64,000 nt of DNA from Pseudomonas multiresinivorans (GCF_012971725.1 NZ_CP048833.1:2294001-2358000); one strand, 5' to 3'. Shown: positions 50,327-57,979, counted from the stretch's first letter. Made by a program: numbers and translations. The notes: generated by a model from the sequence alone, not told the origin.

Positions 50327-51599
50327 CACCGCCGTCCTCCAAACTGTCCAAGTAATCCGCGCGATCTCGATCGTCGTTCAGTTGCATATCGCGGTGCCAA
50401 TCCTCTTCGGGATCAGCCCCTCCCTGCGCCGGCGCGGCGGCGAGCATGGCATCGTACTGCTCTATGACGCGGGCGTGCTCGCTGCGGTCCGGCTTACCGA
50501 ACGATTCTTCATAACCAGCCTCTACCATTTCAATGGTTGGTTTAGTCGGAACCAGCTTCCAGCCCTCCGGCACCTGCCCAGCCTGGGAGACCGGGGAGGC
50601 GAGCCCAGCAATCAGCCGGTCAACGACGGCCTTGTTCTTGAAGTCGCCGTAGCGAGCGTCAGCGGTGGCGTCGAACAACTGTTGAGCCATGCGCAGCGTT
50701 CCTTCCTGCTCAGCGTTGGCCGCTACCTTGAACGAACCGAGCATTGCGGAAAGCCCGATTCGCAGCGGATCGTGCGCGCGGCTCAGCTTCTCCAGCTCCG
50801 CGACCCTGGCCTGGGCGGCGTCGCGTTCTTCACGCCGGCAGTTACGGTCGAATGTCATTCCAGTAAGCCGAACCTGCAAATTGGAATTTTCCACGCGCAG
50901 CGCCGCGACGATACGCTCGGTCTCGGCTTTGTCGTAGCCGAACACAACGCCGGAACAGTCGTTGTGCTGATACTGCCGCAGGGCGTTGACCAGCTCCGGC
51001 GCCGGGGAGGGTTGCGCTTTGCAGGTCGGGCAATCCTTCACGCACTTCACCGGCCCGTTTTCGTAGGGAATGCCGCCTTCGGAATGGGTTATCTCGCCAT
51101 CATCGACCATGCCGGTATCGTTGCAGGTGGAGCAAGCCGGGGAGGGTTGCGCCAGGGCGGCGCGGGCTTCCTGAATCAGCAGGATGAACTGGTCGCGCAT
51201 CCAGCCGCTGGTTCTGGTGTGATCCTCGCCGCCGAACCATGCCGGCATGTCGTTCAGCTTCGACTCAAGCCATGCCAGGACTGCCAGCTCCCCCTGCGCG
51301 CCCTCTGCCTGCTCGGGGTGCTCCGGTGGGCAGCTTGGGCAGCCGATGTACCAGACTCCGCAGCCGTCGCTGTCAGAAACCGTTCCGGAGCCGCTGCATT
51401 GCTGGCACTGCTCCCCCTGCTGCGAGGCGAGGAAGGCCTCTACGTTTGAGCGCATGACAGTGCCAACGGGAATCCAATCAACGGCATCAGAAATTAGCTC
51501 CTGTGCCTTCTTCGCCGCCAGCTTCAGGTTGATGTTCTCGATCCGAAGCCCTGCGATGTAGTTGTCGAGTTCGGCGCTCAGTTCGTGTTCTCGATTCAT
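50319..51599 (-). CDS. Mosaic phage early protein with CxxC zinc-like knots
   Basis: 426 residues made of separable blocks: an N-terminal coiled coil (ELDNYIAGLRIENINLKLAAKKAQEL), two DnaJ-like cysteine clusters (CQQCSGSGTVSD...GCPSCPPEH and CSTCNDTGMVDD...CPTCKAQ), a middle coiled coil and a C-terminal Ea22-like segment (GWKLVPTKPTIEMVEAGYE). The start overlaps the previous stop by ATGA. It may have arisen by fusion of early genes. Function unknown. Confidence 0.72.
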   Translation of the reverse strand: MNREHELSAELDNYIAGLRIENINLKLAAKKAQELISDAVDWIPVGTVMRSNVEAFLASQQGEQCQQCSGSGTVSDSDGCGVWYIGCPSCPPEHPEQAEGAQGELAVLAWLESKLNDMPAWFGGEDHTRTSGWMRDQFILLIQEARAALAQPSPACSTCNDTGMVDDGEITHSEGGIPYENGPVKCVKDCPTCKAQPSPAPELVNALRQYQHNDCSGVVFGYDKAETERIVAALRVENSNLQVRLTGMTFDRNCRREERDAAQARVAELEKLSRAHDPLRIGLSAMLGSFKVAANAEQEGTLRMAQQLFDATADARYGDFKNKAVVDRLIAGLASPVSQAGQVPEGWKLVPTKPTIEMVEAGYEESFGKPDRSEHARVIEQYDAMLAAAPAQGGADPEEDWHRDMQLNDDRDRADYLDSLEDGGDE

Positions 51600-51892
51600 T
51601 CCGAATCCTCCCGAACCAGCATGAAGTAGGCGTGCTGGAGTCGCTGGTAATCGCTGAGCTTCAGGTCTTCAAGTTCGTCACGACCGATGCGGATCAGTGC
51701 GGCGAACAGATTCAGCTCGCGCTCTTCGTCGTCGTAAGCCAACTTGCTGGCCATGCGAATGTCGCGCACGGTTGGAGCGCGCAGACTGAGATCGTCGACC
51801 TCGACGCCGTTGCAGGTCACTGGCTTCGAAAGCTTCACCACAGCCACATCGGCAGACAGGCTCAGCCACTCAGGAATCTTCTTCTCGGTCAT
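51596..51892 (-). CDS. Phage tail assembly protein E-like (tail chaperone family)
   Basis: 98 residues whose parts KKIPEWLSLSADVAVVKLSK, NGVEVDDLSLRAPTVRD and DYQRLQHAYFMLVRED match the P2 gpE/Mu gp41 tail assembly family, a chaperone that binds tape-measure protein. Here it stands in the early leftward operon, not near tail genes. The ATG at 51892 overlaps the upstream gene by 4 bp. Confidence 0.75.
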   Translation of the reverse strand: MTEKKIPEWLSLSADVAVVKLSKPVTCNGVEVDDLSLRAPTVRDIRMASKLAYDDEERELNLFAALIRIGRDELEDLKLSDYQRLQHAYFMLVREDSE

Positions 51893-52116
51893 GCTGCCTT
51901 CTCCTGCTGCGCGCCGTACTTCCTGAAGTACTCGCAGATGTCTTCGCTGAGTTGCTGGCCGCCGATGGTGCTGAGCTGGCCGGTCATGTGTTTGCAGCTG
52001 CGGAGCAGGGCGTCTGCCTCGGCTTGGCGTCGTGCGGATTCGAAGATGTCGTCGAAAGACTGGTTGGTGATCGACTCGATCTTGCGTTGCTTGTCTGACT
52101 TGTCGAGGCCTTTCAT
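51889..52116 (-). CDS. Small phage protein of unknown function
   Basis: 75 residues, highly charged, mostly helical (KGLDKSDKQRKIESITNQSF, DIFESARRQAEADALLRSCK). No recognised family. Overlaps both neighbours by 4 bp. Confidence 0.65.
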   Translation of the reverse strand: MKGLDKSDKQRKIESITNQSFDDIFESARRQAEADALLRSCKHMTGQLSTIGGQQLSEDICEYFRKYGAQQEKAA

Positions 52117-52292
52117 GCTGCTTCCCTCCGATCAAGGACGGTGTCGTGGTAGCCGGCCAGCCAACGGCAGCGGCGGTCGAGTTCGTGGAGTCCCCAAGGG
52201 CAAGCGCGCTCGGTCAGGCCAAGCTGCTTGGCCTCTATGCCGTCCTGGTACTCGGCGGTGTTCTCTGGGTACTCAAGCTGCTGCCTGTTCAT
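52113..52292 (-). CDS. Rmf/CrpP-like small protein
   Basis: 59 residues with the pattern YQDGIEAKQLGLTERACPWG and WLAGYHDT, that is G-x-EA-x3-GL-x4-CP-x-G...WL-x-GY-x-D. This matches the ribosome modulation factor family, which also includes the plasmid protein CrpP. RMF dimerises 70S ribosomes in stationary phase; CrpP has been reported to affect ciprofloxacin. The ATG at 52292 has GGGAGGAA upstream. A phage might use it to act on host ribosomes; this is inference. Confidence 0.7.
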   Translation of the reverse strand: MNRQQLEYPENTAEYQDGIEAKQLGLTERACPWGLHELDRRCRWLAGYHDTVLDRREAA

Positions 52293-52758
52293 GGCGTTCC
52301 TCCCAGAGGCGCTGCGCATTGATGTCCTTGCGGGTCAGCATCAGCGCAAACCGCGTGTCATCGCGGAAGTGCGTGTAGATCAGCCGCAGGATTCGGTCGT
52401 TGCTGATGTGCAGGGCGCGCATCATGTGCTTGCGGGTGGGGAAGGTTTCGATCTCTGCGTCCATCCGCTTGATCAGATCGGCGTCACCCAGCGCGATGCG
52501 GGACTCAGCGCTGCGGCGACGTGCAACTTCGTGCATGCGTTCGAGCGGTGAACTCTTGTGGATGAACTGGCCGTTGAAGACCGGGATCAGGTCAGTGCGC
52601 TGGCCGAATCCGATCTCCTGCACTGCGCCGCCACTGGCCAGAAACTCAGCCATCAGCCGGTCAATGTCGTCGTGATTCAGCTTGTGCTCGCAGTGCACGA
52701 TCTCCTGCCAAGCGTCCGCCTCGCAGGGTTCTTCAATCTCGGGGAAGTCTGTTTCCAT
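52273..52758 (-). CDS. Phage early protein of unknown function
   Basis: 161 residues from the ATG at 52758 with GAGGTG upstream. A acidic N-terminus (DFPEIEEPCEADAWQEIVHC) is followed by a helical, basic part (MHEVARRRSAESRI, FPTRKHMMRALHISNDRILRLIYTHFRDD), which could contact nucleic acid. No family recognised. It overlaps the Rmf-like gene by 20 bp. Confidence 0.65.
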   Translation of the reverse strand: METDFPEIEEPCEADAWQEIVHCEHKLNHDDIDRLMAEFLASGGAVQEIGFGQRTDLIPVFNGQFIHKSSPLERMHEVARRRSAESRIALGDADLIKRMDAEIETFPTRKHMMRALHISNDRILRLIYTHFRDDTRFALMLTRKDINAQRLWEERHEQAAA

Positions 52759-52772
52759 GGCACACCTCAGGC

Positions 52773-52798
52773 GAAAAAGAGGGGCCATTGCGGCCCCT
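52773..52798 (-). terminator. Terminator-like hairpin inside the PL operon
   Basis: On the minus strand GGGGCC / GGCCCC with loop GCAAT is followed by TCTTTTTC. It lies between the LytTR gene and the next leftward gene and would stop transcription unless the polymerase is modified. Confidence 0.75.
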
Positions 52799-52819
52799 AG
52801 GTGACGTGGTGCAAGGGAT

Positions 52820-53170
52820 TCATGCGGCTAGACGCCGACGTGATTCGATGACGCCAGTGATGCGGCGCAGGCATGTCTCGCTGACTGGTATCAGCTCGTC
52901 TACGCCTTCCAACTGAACCTCGCCGCGTTTCGATGCTATGTGGCGCACCAAGTGGACGATCAGGTGAGTCTTCACGAGAGCGCTGCGATGTGTTCGCGTC
53001 AGGTAGTCACCGAACTCGTCTTCGATGCGCTTCAGGGCCTCATCCAGCAGCAGTTCACCGCCCGGATAATGCGCACTGACGTACTTGTCGCCGCTGGTGA
53101 AGTGCGTGATCTCGGAGAAGGGGATCGACAGCTTCTTGCCGAATAGCTGGGCGGTGATGATGGTTCTCAT
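52820..53170 (-). CDS. Stand-alone LytTR DNA-binding domain protein
   Basis: 116 residues that are almost wholly a LytTR domain: IPFSEITHFTSGDKYVSAHY, LDEALKRIEDEFGDYLTRTH, RSALVKTHLIVHLVR and ELIPVSETCLRRI. LytTR domains bind DNA as ten-stranded beta folds, normally joined to receiver domains; here there is none. It starts 4 bp inside the end of the YqaJ nuclease gene. Probably a phage regulator or a DNA-end protein. Confidence 0.8.
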   Translation of the reverse strand: MRTIITAQLFGKKLSIPFSEITHFTSGDKYVSAHYPGGELLLDEALKRIEDEFGDYLTRTHRSALVKTHLIVHLVRHIASKRGEVQLEGVDELIPVSETCLRRITGVIESRRRLAA

Positions 53171-53793
53171 GCGGCCATCCTCCCGCGCATGTCAGCCTCA
53201 AGCGCTGCCAGTTCGTCCAGGAACGCCTTAACCTCAGCCTCCATCTCGCGGATGCGCGCATCGTCCCTGTGGTAGCGGAAGCAGACGTACTGCAGTTCAT
53301 CGGGCAGGCGGTCGTCGAAGGACACGAAGTCGACAGATTCCAGTTCAGCGCAGGCCATCTGGGCGAGCATTTGCCACTCGTACTGCGTGTCGTGCTTGCC
53401 AGACTGAATCACAGCGATGTGCTGGGCTGTGTTCGGGCATTTGATCTCCAGACCGCGGCGGCCGTCGTCCAGCAAGATCACCCCATCGGGACTTGCACCG
53501 AAGCCTTCGATGCTAGGATGCAGGATCAGTCCTACCTCCAGTACCTCGCAGTCTTCGTACATCTCGTATGCCGAGCGCGCGATAGGCTCCAAGTCGTTGC
53601 CGCGCTGCATGGCTGCGTTTGTGTAGCCTTCCTCTCGCGCTCCGGTCAGGCGTTCACACAGAAGCTGCATCATGTAGTTGGTGCGGACAGCAGAAGGGGC
53701 GCCTCCGCGCCCCTTTGCCATTACATCCTTCACCTTGCTCGCCGTTACCTTGCCGAGCCTCTGGGCGAACCAATCATCAGTCTGCTGGATCAT
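53167..53793 (-). CDS. YqaJ-family viral exonuclease (lambda Exo-like)
   Basis: 208 residues. The PD-(D/E)xK core is visible: QRGNDLEPIARSAYEMY, GFGASPDGVILLDDGRRGLEIKCPN (Asp and ExK) and YEWQMLAQMACAELESVDF. It degrades one strand of dsDNA ends and feeds the RecT annealase encoded next to it. The ATG at 53793 lies inside the end of recT (17-bp overlap). Confidence 0.9.
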   Translation of the reverse strand: MIQQTDDWFAQRLGKVTASKVKDVMAKGRGGAPSAVRTNYMMQLLCERLTGAREEGYTNAAMQRGNDLEPIARSAYEMYEDCEVLEVGLILHPSIEGFGASPDGVILLDDGRRGLEIKCPNTAQHIAVIQSGKHDTQYEWQMLAQMACAELESVDFVSFDDRLPDELQYVCFRYHRDDARIREMEAEVKAFLDELAALEADMRGRMAA

Positions 53794-54697
53794 GTTCCAC
53801 CTCCGCCTCAATAGGCTCAGGCTGCACGGCAAGCGCGCTTTGACGCTGCTTCACGGCCTCTTTGAACTTGGCGAATGACTGCACATCGCGGGCTGACTGC
53901 ATTTCGGCCTTACCGGCGAGCCACACGCTTTGCAGTGCATCGAGCGATTCGGCGTTAACTACCTGGGCTATCCACTTCTCGGCGAGCTCGCCGCCCTGCG
54001 CGTTTGCCGCAAGACTTGCCAGCCCTTCGCCTGAATCGGTGTTCAGGTGATGGATTGCCTTGTCCAGGCGGTCTGTCTTCGGCCAGTACTTGTAGGCCCG
54101 CTTCACGACCGTCTTCTTCGCCATCTCGCCGTAGTCGGTCTTCCAGGGGGAAGACTTGCCTGACTTCACCGACTGGGAGCGGTTCATGATCCCATCGATG
54201 TCATCGCGGCTCATGCAGGTGGTCAGGTAGTCGCCGTCTGCCGTCTTCACTACCACGTACACACCTACGATCTCCCCGCGCTCCTTGGCGAATGGGTTGT
54301 AGGAGTGGGTGGGCGGCTTATCGAAGCCGTTGAGGGAGAAGGAGTCGTGCGCGTAGACCAGTTCTGCCTGCGCCCACAGGATCGAGCCGGTAGCCATAGC
54401 AAGATCCATCAGGCCCATGTAGCTGATGTCCAGGCAGATACGCCCGTCACGCGGAACTAGATAGGCCTGGCGCTTCGCCGGATTCAGGCTGATCCCGATT
54501 GCCGCGATGTTGGTCACTGCGTTGACGACCGACTGACGGTTGCTGGAAGCGATCTTCGCGGCGTAGTCGTTGTTCTGGAAGGTCTGGATGGCGAACTCTG
54601 CTTCACGTTCGAAGTTGAGTGCCGAGTCGGTCAGCACGGACGCGAAGGAGCTGCGAGCCCCGTAGACATCTTGCTCGATGACCGCAAGATTGCTCAT
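53777..54697 (-). CDS. recT: RecT single-strand annealing protein
   Basis: 306 residues with the RecT family core: FAIQTFQNNDYAAKIASSNR, SVVNAVTNIAAIGISLNPAK, RQAYLVPRDGRICLDISYMG and GEMAKKTVVKRAYKYWPKTD. It anneals complementary single strands in phage recombination. Followed directly by the YqaJ exonuclease, giving a complete Exo-annealase pair. Confidence 0.93.
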   Translation of the reverse strand: MSNLAVIEQDVYGARSSFASVLTDSALNFEREAEFAIQTFQNNDYAAKIASSNRQSVVNAVTNIAAIGISLNPAKRQAYLVPRDGRICLDISYMGLMDLAMATGSILWAQAELVYAHDSFSLNGFDKPPTHSYNPFAKERGEIVGVYVVVKTADGDYLTTCMSRDDIDGIMNRSQSVKSGKSSPWKTDYGEMAKKTVVKRAYKYWPKTDRLDKAIHHLNTDSGEGLASLAANAQGGELAEKWIAQVVNAESLDALQSVWLAGKAEMQSARDVQSFAKFKEAVKQRQSALAVQPEPIEAEVEHDPAD

Positions 54698-54748
54698 GTG
54701 GTAATACCTCGCCGCGCATGCGCAGCCAGTGAAGGGAGGGGTTGATTC

Positions 54749-55159
54749 TTAGCCTTCTCGCACTCGGTTGATCTGGTGCGGTTCTTTCAGGAATGGGCGA
54801 AGGCGCTCTTGCAGCTGCTTCACGTGTCCATCCATCTCAGCCACAAGCTGGCTCATGGTTTCCACGTTGTAGAAGGTGAGCAGACTGTGAATATCGGCAT
54901 TGCGATCGCCCAGCGGTGTGTTTCCTTCTTCGAATGCCTCGGCTGGCGAGTACGACTGGTATCCGTCCTTGTAGCTGACGAAGTAGCCACCAGCTTGCGG
55001 TTGATGCTTTGCCATCCACGCTGCCGGCATGGCTATTGGGGCGTAAGCCTTGTCGACGGGGTGAAGCAAATTCGCATCGACGTCTATTCGCTCAAGCTTC
55101 AGTGCCCAAACCTGCTTGTGGCTTTGGTAGCGGGGCATCTCGATCATGCAATCGGTCAT
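54749..55159 (-). CDS. Phage early protein of unknown function
   Basis: 136 residues from the ATG at 55159 with GGAGAAC upstream. PRYQSHKQVWALKLERID and GGYFVSYKDGYQSYSPAEAF are common in phage early proteins of unknown role, followed by a helical C-terminus (MSQLVAEMDGHVKQLQERL). The frame is open to 55270 but without a good start. Likely soluble. Confidence 0.72.
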   Translation of the reverse strand: MTDCMIEMPRYQSHKQVWALKLERIDVDANLLHPVDKAYAPIAMPAAWMAKHQPQAGGYFVSYKDGYQSYSPAEAFEEGNTPLGDRNADIHSLLTFYNVETMSQLVAEMDGHVKQLQERLRPFLKEPHQINRVREG

Positions 55160-55324
55160 ATCGTTCTCCAGATAGAAGGGAAAGGCGCGTAACGTGCGCC
55201 ACTCGGATTTGTCATCCAGGCGTGAGAAAACCGCTGTACTAGCCGGCGAAAGGTGCGCTCCAGACCACATCTGGCGGCGTTGATGGCGCCGGACTAACCG
55301 CCAACCGGCTCACGGCTATCCGGC

Positions 55325-55468
55325 TTACCGGCGCCCCGTGCTGGCGTGCGTGATGGGGTAGGCAGGTGACTCAGCAGTCCAGCCGTTCGCAACGTCGAGG
55401 GCCTTGAAGAACAGAATCATCAGGGCAAGTGCCCATACCCAGCTTGGGTCGATGGTCTTGAGCTTCAT
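55325..55468 (-). CDS. Small phage membrane protein
   Basis: 47 residues, MKLKTIDPSWVWALALMILF followed by a polar tail ending in HASTGRR: one membrane segment, N-in. Its ATG overlaps the stop of the upstream gene as ATGA, which supports translation. No family recognised. Confidence 0.6.
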   Translation of the reverse strand: MKLKTIDPSWVWALALMILFFKALDVANGWTAESPAYPITHASTGRR

Positions 55469-55689
55469 GCTTCACCTCGCTCGATGGATTCTGTGTCCTC
55501 GCCTCGGTTGTCGAGCCAAGCGCGCATGTTGTCTGCGGCTGTCATCTCGTCGCACCAGCCGGCGCCAGTGACTACCGCGCCGCTCAGGTCTGATTGCTCA
55601 GCCATGCTCGTGGTGATCTGCTTCGCCAGCTCCATGAACTTGGCCTGATCGCTGATCTTGAACACGGCGGTGAAGTACTCTCGGCTCAT
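55465..55689 (-). CDS. Small phage protein of unknown function
   Basis: 74 residues beginning MSREYFTAVFKISDQAKFME, a ferredoxin-like alpha/beta look, with GAVVTGAGWCDEMTAADNMR. No family recognised. 4-bp overlaps on both sides. Confidence 0.68.
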   Translation of the reverse strand: MSREYFTAVFKISDQAKFMELAKQITTSMAEQSDLSGAVVTGAGWCDEMTAADNMRAWLDNRGEDTESIERGEA

Positions 55690-55820
55690 TTCTGCACCTC
55701 CATTTCACAGACCCACCGTCCCTTGCACTTAAACGGCGATCTCCTGAACTCCAGATATGAAAAGCCCTGATTTCTCAGGGCTTGGATTATGGCGGGGAAG
55801 TTGGGCGCGATGATGTTCAA
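55686..55820 (-). CDS. Very small phage ORF (44 residues)
   Basis: Starts at TTG 55820, which overlaps the upstream stop (TTGA), with GAGGTGAAG before it, and ends by ATGA overlap with the next gene. The product (NFPAIIQALRNQGFSYLEFR, then KCKGRWVCEMEV) is basic with two cysteines. The operon fit supports it; the start codon is unusual and a hairpin runs through it, so it may be only a spacer. Confidence 0.45.
   Translation of the reverse strand: MNIIAPNFPAIIQALRNQGFSYLEFRRSPFKCKGRWVCEMEVQK
55760..55783 (-). terminator. Terminator-like hairpin inside a small ORF of the PL operon
   Basis: On the minus strand AAGCCCTGA / TCAGGGCTT with loop GAAA is followed by TTC. It is a perfect 9-bp stem inside the 44-codon ORF at 55686. 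The T-run is short, so it may be weak. Confidence 0.5.
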
Positions 55821-56017
55821 GTCTTCACCTCCGGATGCCACTTGGCCTTGTACTCAGCGATGAAGTCGGCTGGAAACTTCGACTCCCAACCGCAGCAGCC
55901 ACATTTGAACTGTTCACCAGTCCAATTCGTGCGAGGCATGACGGTGCACTTATCCATGTTCCCGCAGTAGGGCGTGTAACCGGGGCGAGTCATCAGGTTC
56001 TCTCGGATGATGCTCAT
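55817..56017 (-). CDS. Small zinc-finger-like phage protein
   Basis: 66 residues with four to five cysteines in the order YCGNMDKC...FKCGCCGWES, a probable zinc ribbon. Common in phage early regions. Overlaps its upstream neighbour by ATGA. Confidence 0.7.
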   Translation of the reverse strand: MSIIRENLMTRPGYTPYCGNMDKCTVMPRTNWTGEQFKCGCCGWESKFPADFIAEYKAKWHPEVKT

Positions 56018-56352
56018 GTTGACTCCCTAGCTTTTAGAAGCCTTGAAACAAGTGACTCGATGTACCGACGCTTGTAATCGGCGCAGGTGTTCAGTTCATC
56101 GCGGAGTGCTTGAATTCCCTCGTCGGTGATCTGCAACACCTTGCCGAACGGAGTCCAGTAGCCGCTTCTACGGCGCCCATACCACTGAAAAAGGTCAGTT
56201 CCTGCCAGCTGTGCGAGGTTGCTGGCATCCACAACTCCCACTGCTGGTGGACGATTTGCCCGCGCAATAGGGTCGAGACGCAGGCAATCAGTTCCTTGCC
56301 CGTCACCGTTTGCATCGGGTATTGGCAGATCGGTTTCGATGAAGTAGCTCAT
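56014..56352 (-). CDS. Phage early protein of unknown function
   Basis: 112 residues with a possible DNA-binding part (DLFQWYGRRRSGYWTPFGKV, ITDEGIQALRDEL), similar to small winged helices. No certain family. Overlaps both neighbours by 4 bp. Confidence 0.65.
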   Translation of the reverse strand: MSYFIETDLPIPDANGDGQGTDCLRLDPIARANRPPAVGVVDASNLAQLAGTDLFQWYGRRRSGYWTPFGKVLQITDEGIQALRDELNTCADYKRRYIESLVSRLLKAREST

Positions 56353-56741
56353 GCCGCCTCCTGCACATACAGCCGGTAGATTTCGTCTTCCTTCGCGTTG
56401 ACCAGATCGCCGGCCAGATCGCGGATTTTGTCCTTGCTGAGGAAGAGGTCAGCGAGGCGTCTGGCTTCGTCGTAGTTGCACGCCTTGAGCGCGACCAACA
56501 ACTGGCCCAGGTTGCACTCGTGGTCCTGCTTGATGGCCTTCTCAGCGGCGTCCTGCACCTTGATGCAAAGCACGTCAGCTTCGATCAGCTTCCTGCCGTT
56601 GAAGCGCACGAAGCCGCGCTTGATCAGGTCGTCGACTGCGGCGTAGTGGATGTTCGCCCACTCCGAACTCTCGGCCCAGGTAGGCGAGTCGTCAGGCACC
56701 AAAGCGTCATACGCTTCCTGCAGCTTGCGGATGGCGGTCAT
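56349..56741 (-). CDS. Phage early protein of unknown function
   Basis: 130 residues, largely helical: MTAIRKLQEAYDALVPDDSP, NIHYAAVDDLIKRGFVRFNG and RRLADLFLSKDKIRDLAGDL. No family recognised. 4-bp overlaps on both sides. Confidence 0.65.
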   Translation of the reverse strand: MTAIRKLQEAYDALVPDDSPTWAESSEWANIHYAAVDDLIKRGFVRFNGRKLIEADVLCIKVQDAAEKAIKQDHECNLGQLLVALKACNYDEARRLADLFLSKDKIRDLAGDLVNAKEDEIYRLYVQEAA

Positions 56742-56962
56742 GGCTGCTCCCTCCGGTAAAATCCAAGGCGATTTAGCGCGGCCTCAAGGTCGAAGTCTTC
56801 GGCGGTCTTGTCAGCCTCGCCAAGCAGCATCACGACAAACTTCTTTCCACGGTTAGGCTTGAATCCGAACTGGTAGCGCTGCCCGTTATCGCGATCCCAG
56901 CAAACCTTGGTGAAGCTTCCGACCAAGGTTGCGTCTCCGTCGTTTAGGTACATTTCGTTCAT
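56738..56962 (-). CDS. Small phage protein of unknown function
   Basis: 74 residues, MNEMYLNDGDATLVGSFTKV then YQFGFKPNRGKKFVVMLLGE, an OB- or SH3-like beta pattern. It is the first gene after a terminator-like hairpin (57025-57048) and about 260 bp of otherwise noncoding leader. Confidence 0.65.
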   Translation of the reverse strand: MNEMYLNDGDATLVGSFTKVCWDRDNGQRYQFGFKPNRGKKFVVMLLGEADKTAEDFDLEAALNRLGFYRREQP

Positions 56963-57024
56963 GTCTATGACCTCGTGGTCGCGTGCATGCGGCAGCGTCC
57001 TGTCTCGCTGTCGTCATACAGGCG

Positions 57025-57048
57025 AAAAAATGCCCGGACTTGCCGGGC
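57025..57048 (-). terminator. Terminator-like hairpin inside the PL operon
   Basis: On the minus strand GCCCGG / CCGGGC with loop CAAGT is followed by ATTTTTT. It separates the gene at 57221 from the genes downstream. Confidence 0.78.
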
Positions 57049-57220
57049 TAAGAGGGGTAGGGTGGGGATGGCCGGCTCGCTAGACCGGCGCGCAGTGGAT
57101 ACTCCGTAGCAGAGCAGCGTCATGCCGTAGGAGATGACAGCACTCGCCGAATCTGACCGTGGCCGCCTTGGCAGGCCTGCGCATCATCCCCATTGAAGGG
57201 TGGCGTCCTTGCCGGGGAAG

Positions 57221-57463
57221 TCAGTTCTCGTATTGATCATCGGTGCTGAAGCTGTATTTGACGGTCGTTTCTACAAACGTCTCGACAATGAATCCTCGGC
57301 TACATGAGCCACACATTGCCTCGTGCGTTCCGCCATGGAACAGGCCGAGTTCTTCGGTCTTTTCCCTGTTCAGGAAAGCACCACAGTGAGGGCAGCGCGG
57401 GTTTGCGTTGTACGCAAATTCGTAGTTCTTGCCAGACTTCAGAGCTTCAAGTCGTTCGCTCAT
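57221..57463 (-). CDS. Zinc-ribbon phage protein
   Basis: 80 residues with two CxxC pairs (NPRCPHCGAFLNREK and EAMCGSCSRGFIVE), a clear zinc ribbon. DNA or protein binding is likely. Function unknown. Confidence 0.75.
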   Translation of the reverse strand: MSERLEALKSGKNYEFAYNANPRCPHCGAFLNREKTEELGLFHGGTHEAMCGSCSRGFIVETFVETTVKYSFSTDDQYEN

Positions 57464-57496
57464 CTCGCCTCCAGGGTGTGTATGCGCAAGGGCGCG

Positions 57497-57766
57497 TTAG
57501 GCGGAGGCCCTGGCGATTGCCGCCATGGCTTTCTCTGCGACCCATTCATCTCCAGTCATGACGCCGTGGTCGATGACTGCTTGAAGAGCCTCCAGCAGCT
57601 CCGGCGCCGCCGCTATCAGGCGGGCGTTGGCGTCTATTGGGTGAGACGGATTGAAATCGCCAACCACTGCTATGCAGTCATTGCCCTGCATTACGCAAAG
57701 ACCACCGCCCTCTGCGAGGTATTCGCTATCGTCGACCATCCAAGGTCCGGGAGTGTGCTTACTCAT
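57497..57766 (-). CDS. Ea22/Ead-like phage protein
   Basis: 89 residues from the ATG at 57766 with AGGTGG upstream: MSKHTPGPWMVDDSEY then SHPIDANARLIAAAPELLEA and a helical end. This is the recurrent 'TPGPW...ANARLIAAAPELL' family of lambdoid early genes. No known function. Confidence 0.82.
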   Translation of the reverse strand: MSKHTPGPWMVDDSEYLAEGGGLCVMQGNDCIAVVGDFNPSHPIDANARLIAAAPELLEALQAVIDHGVMTGDEWVAEKAMAAIARASA

Positions 57767-57777
57767 GTGGCCACCTG

Positions 57778-57948
57778 TTAGTCGGGGATTGCTGCGAACT
57801 GAAGCGCGCGATGCCATGCGAACTGGAAGAGTTCCCACCGCTTCTGAGTGTCTTCGTCGAGGTACTTGCCGGTCGACAATCTGGCCAGCGGGAAGACTTT
57901 TTTCTCAACGCTTTCGAACTCGCTGCGGATTACTTCGGTTTCGTCCAT
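57778..57948 (-). CDS. Small phage protein (56 residues)
   Basis: MDETEVIRSEFESVEKKVFP, then YLDEDTQKRWELFQFAWHRA: the 'Y-x-D-x-x-TQ-x-x-W-x-x-FQ' pattern is common to small phage early proteins. AGGAGAAAG precedes the ATG. Short, but well supported by ribosome site and operon fit. Confidence 0.72.
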   Translation of the reverse strand: MDETEVIRSEFESVEKKVFPLARLSTGKYLDEDTQKRWELFQFAWHRALQFAAIPD

Positions 57949-57979
57949 CTCTTTCTCCTGATTGGCGGAGCCATGGGGG

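Noticed and set aside
57075..57190. 37-codon minus-strand ORF beginning MGMMRRPAKAATVRFGECCH
   Set aside because: Cysteine-containing and possibly phage-like, but no clear ribosome site and its full extent is uncertain, so not listed as a gene.
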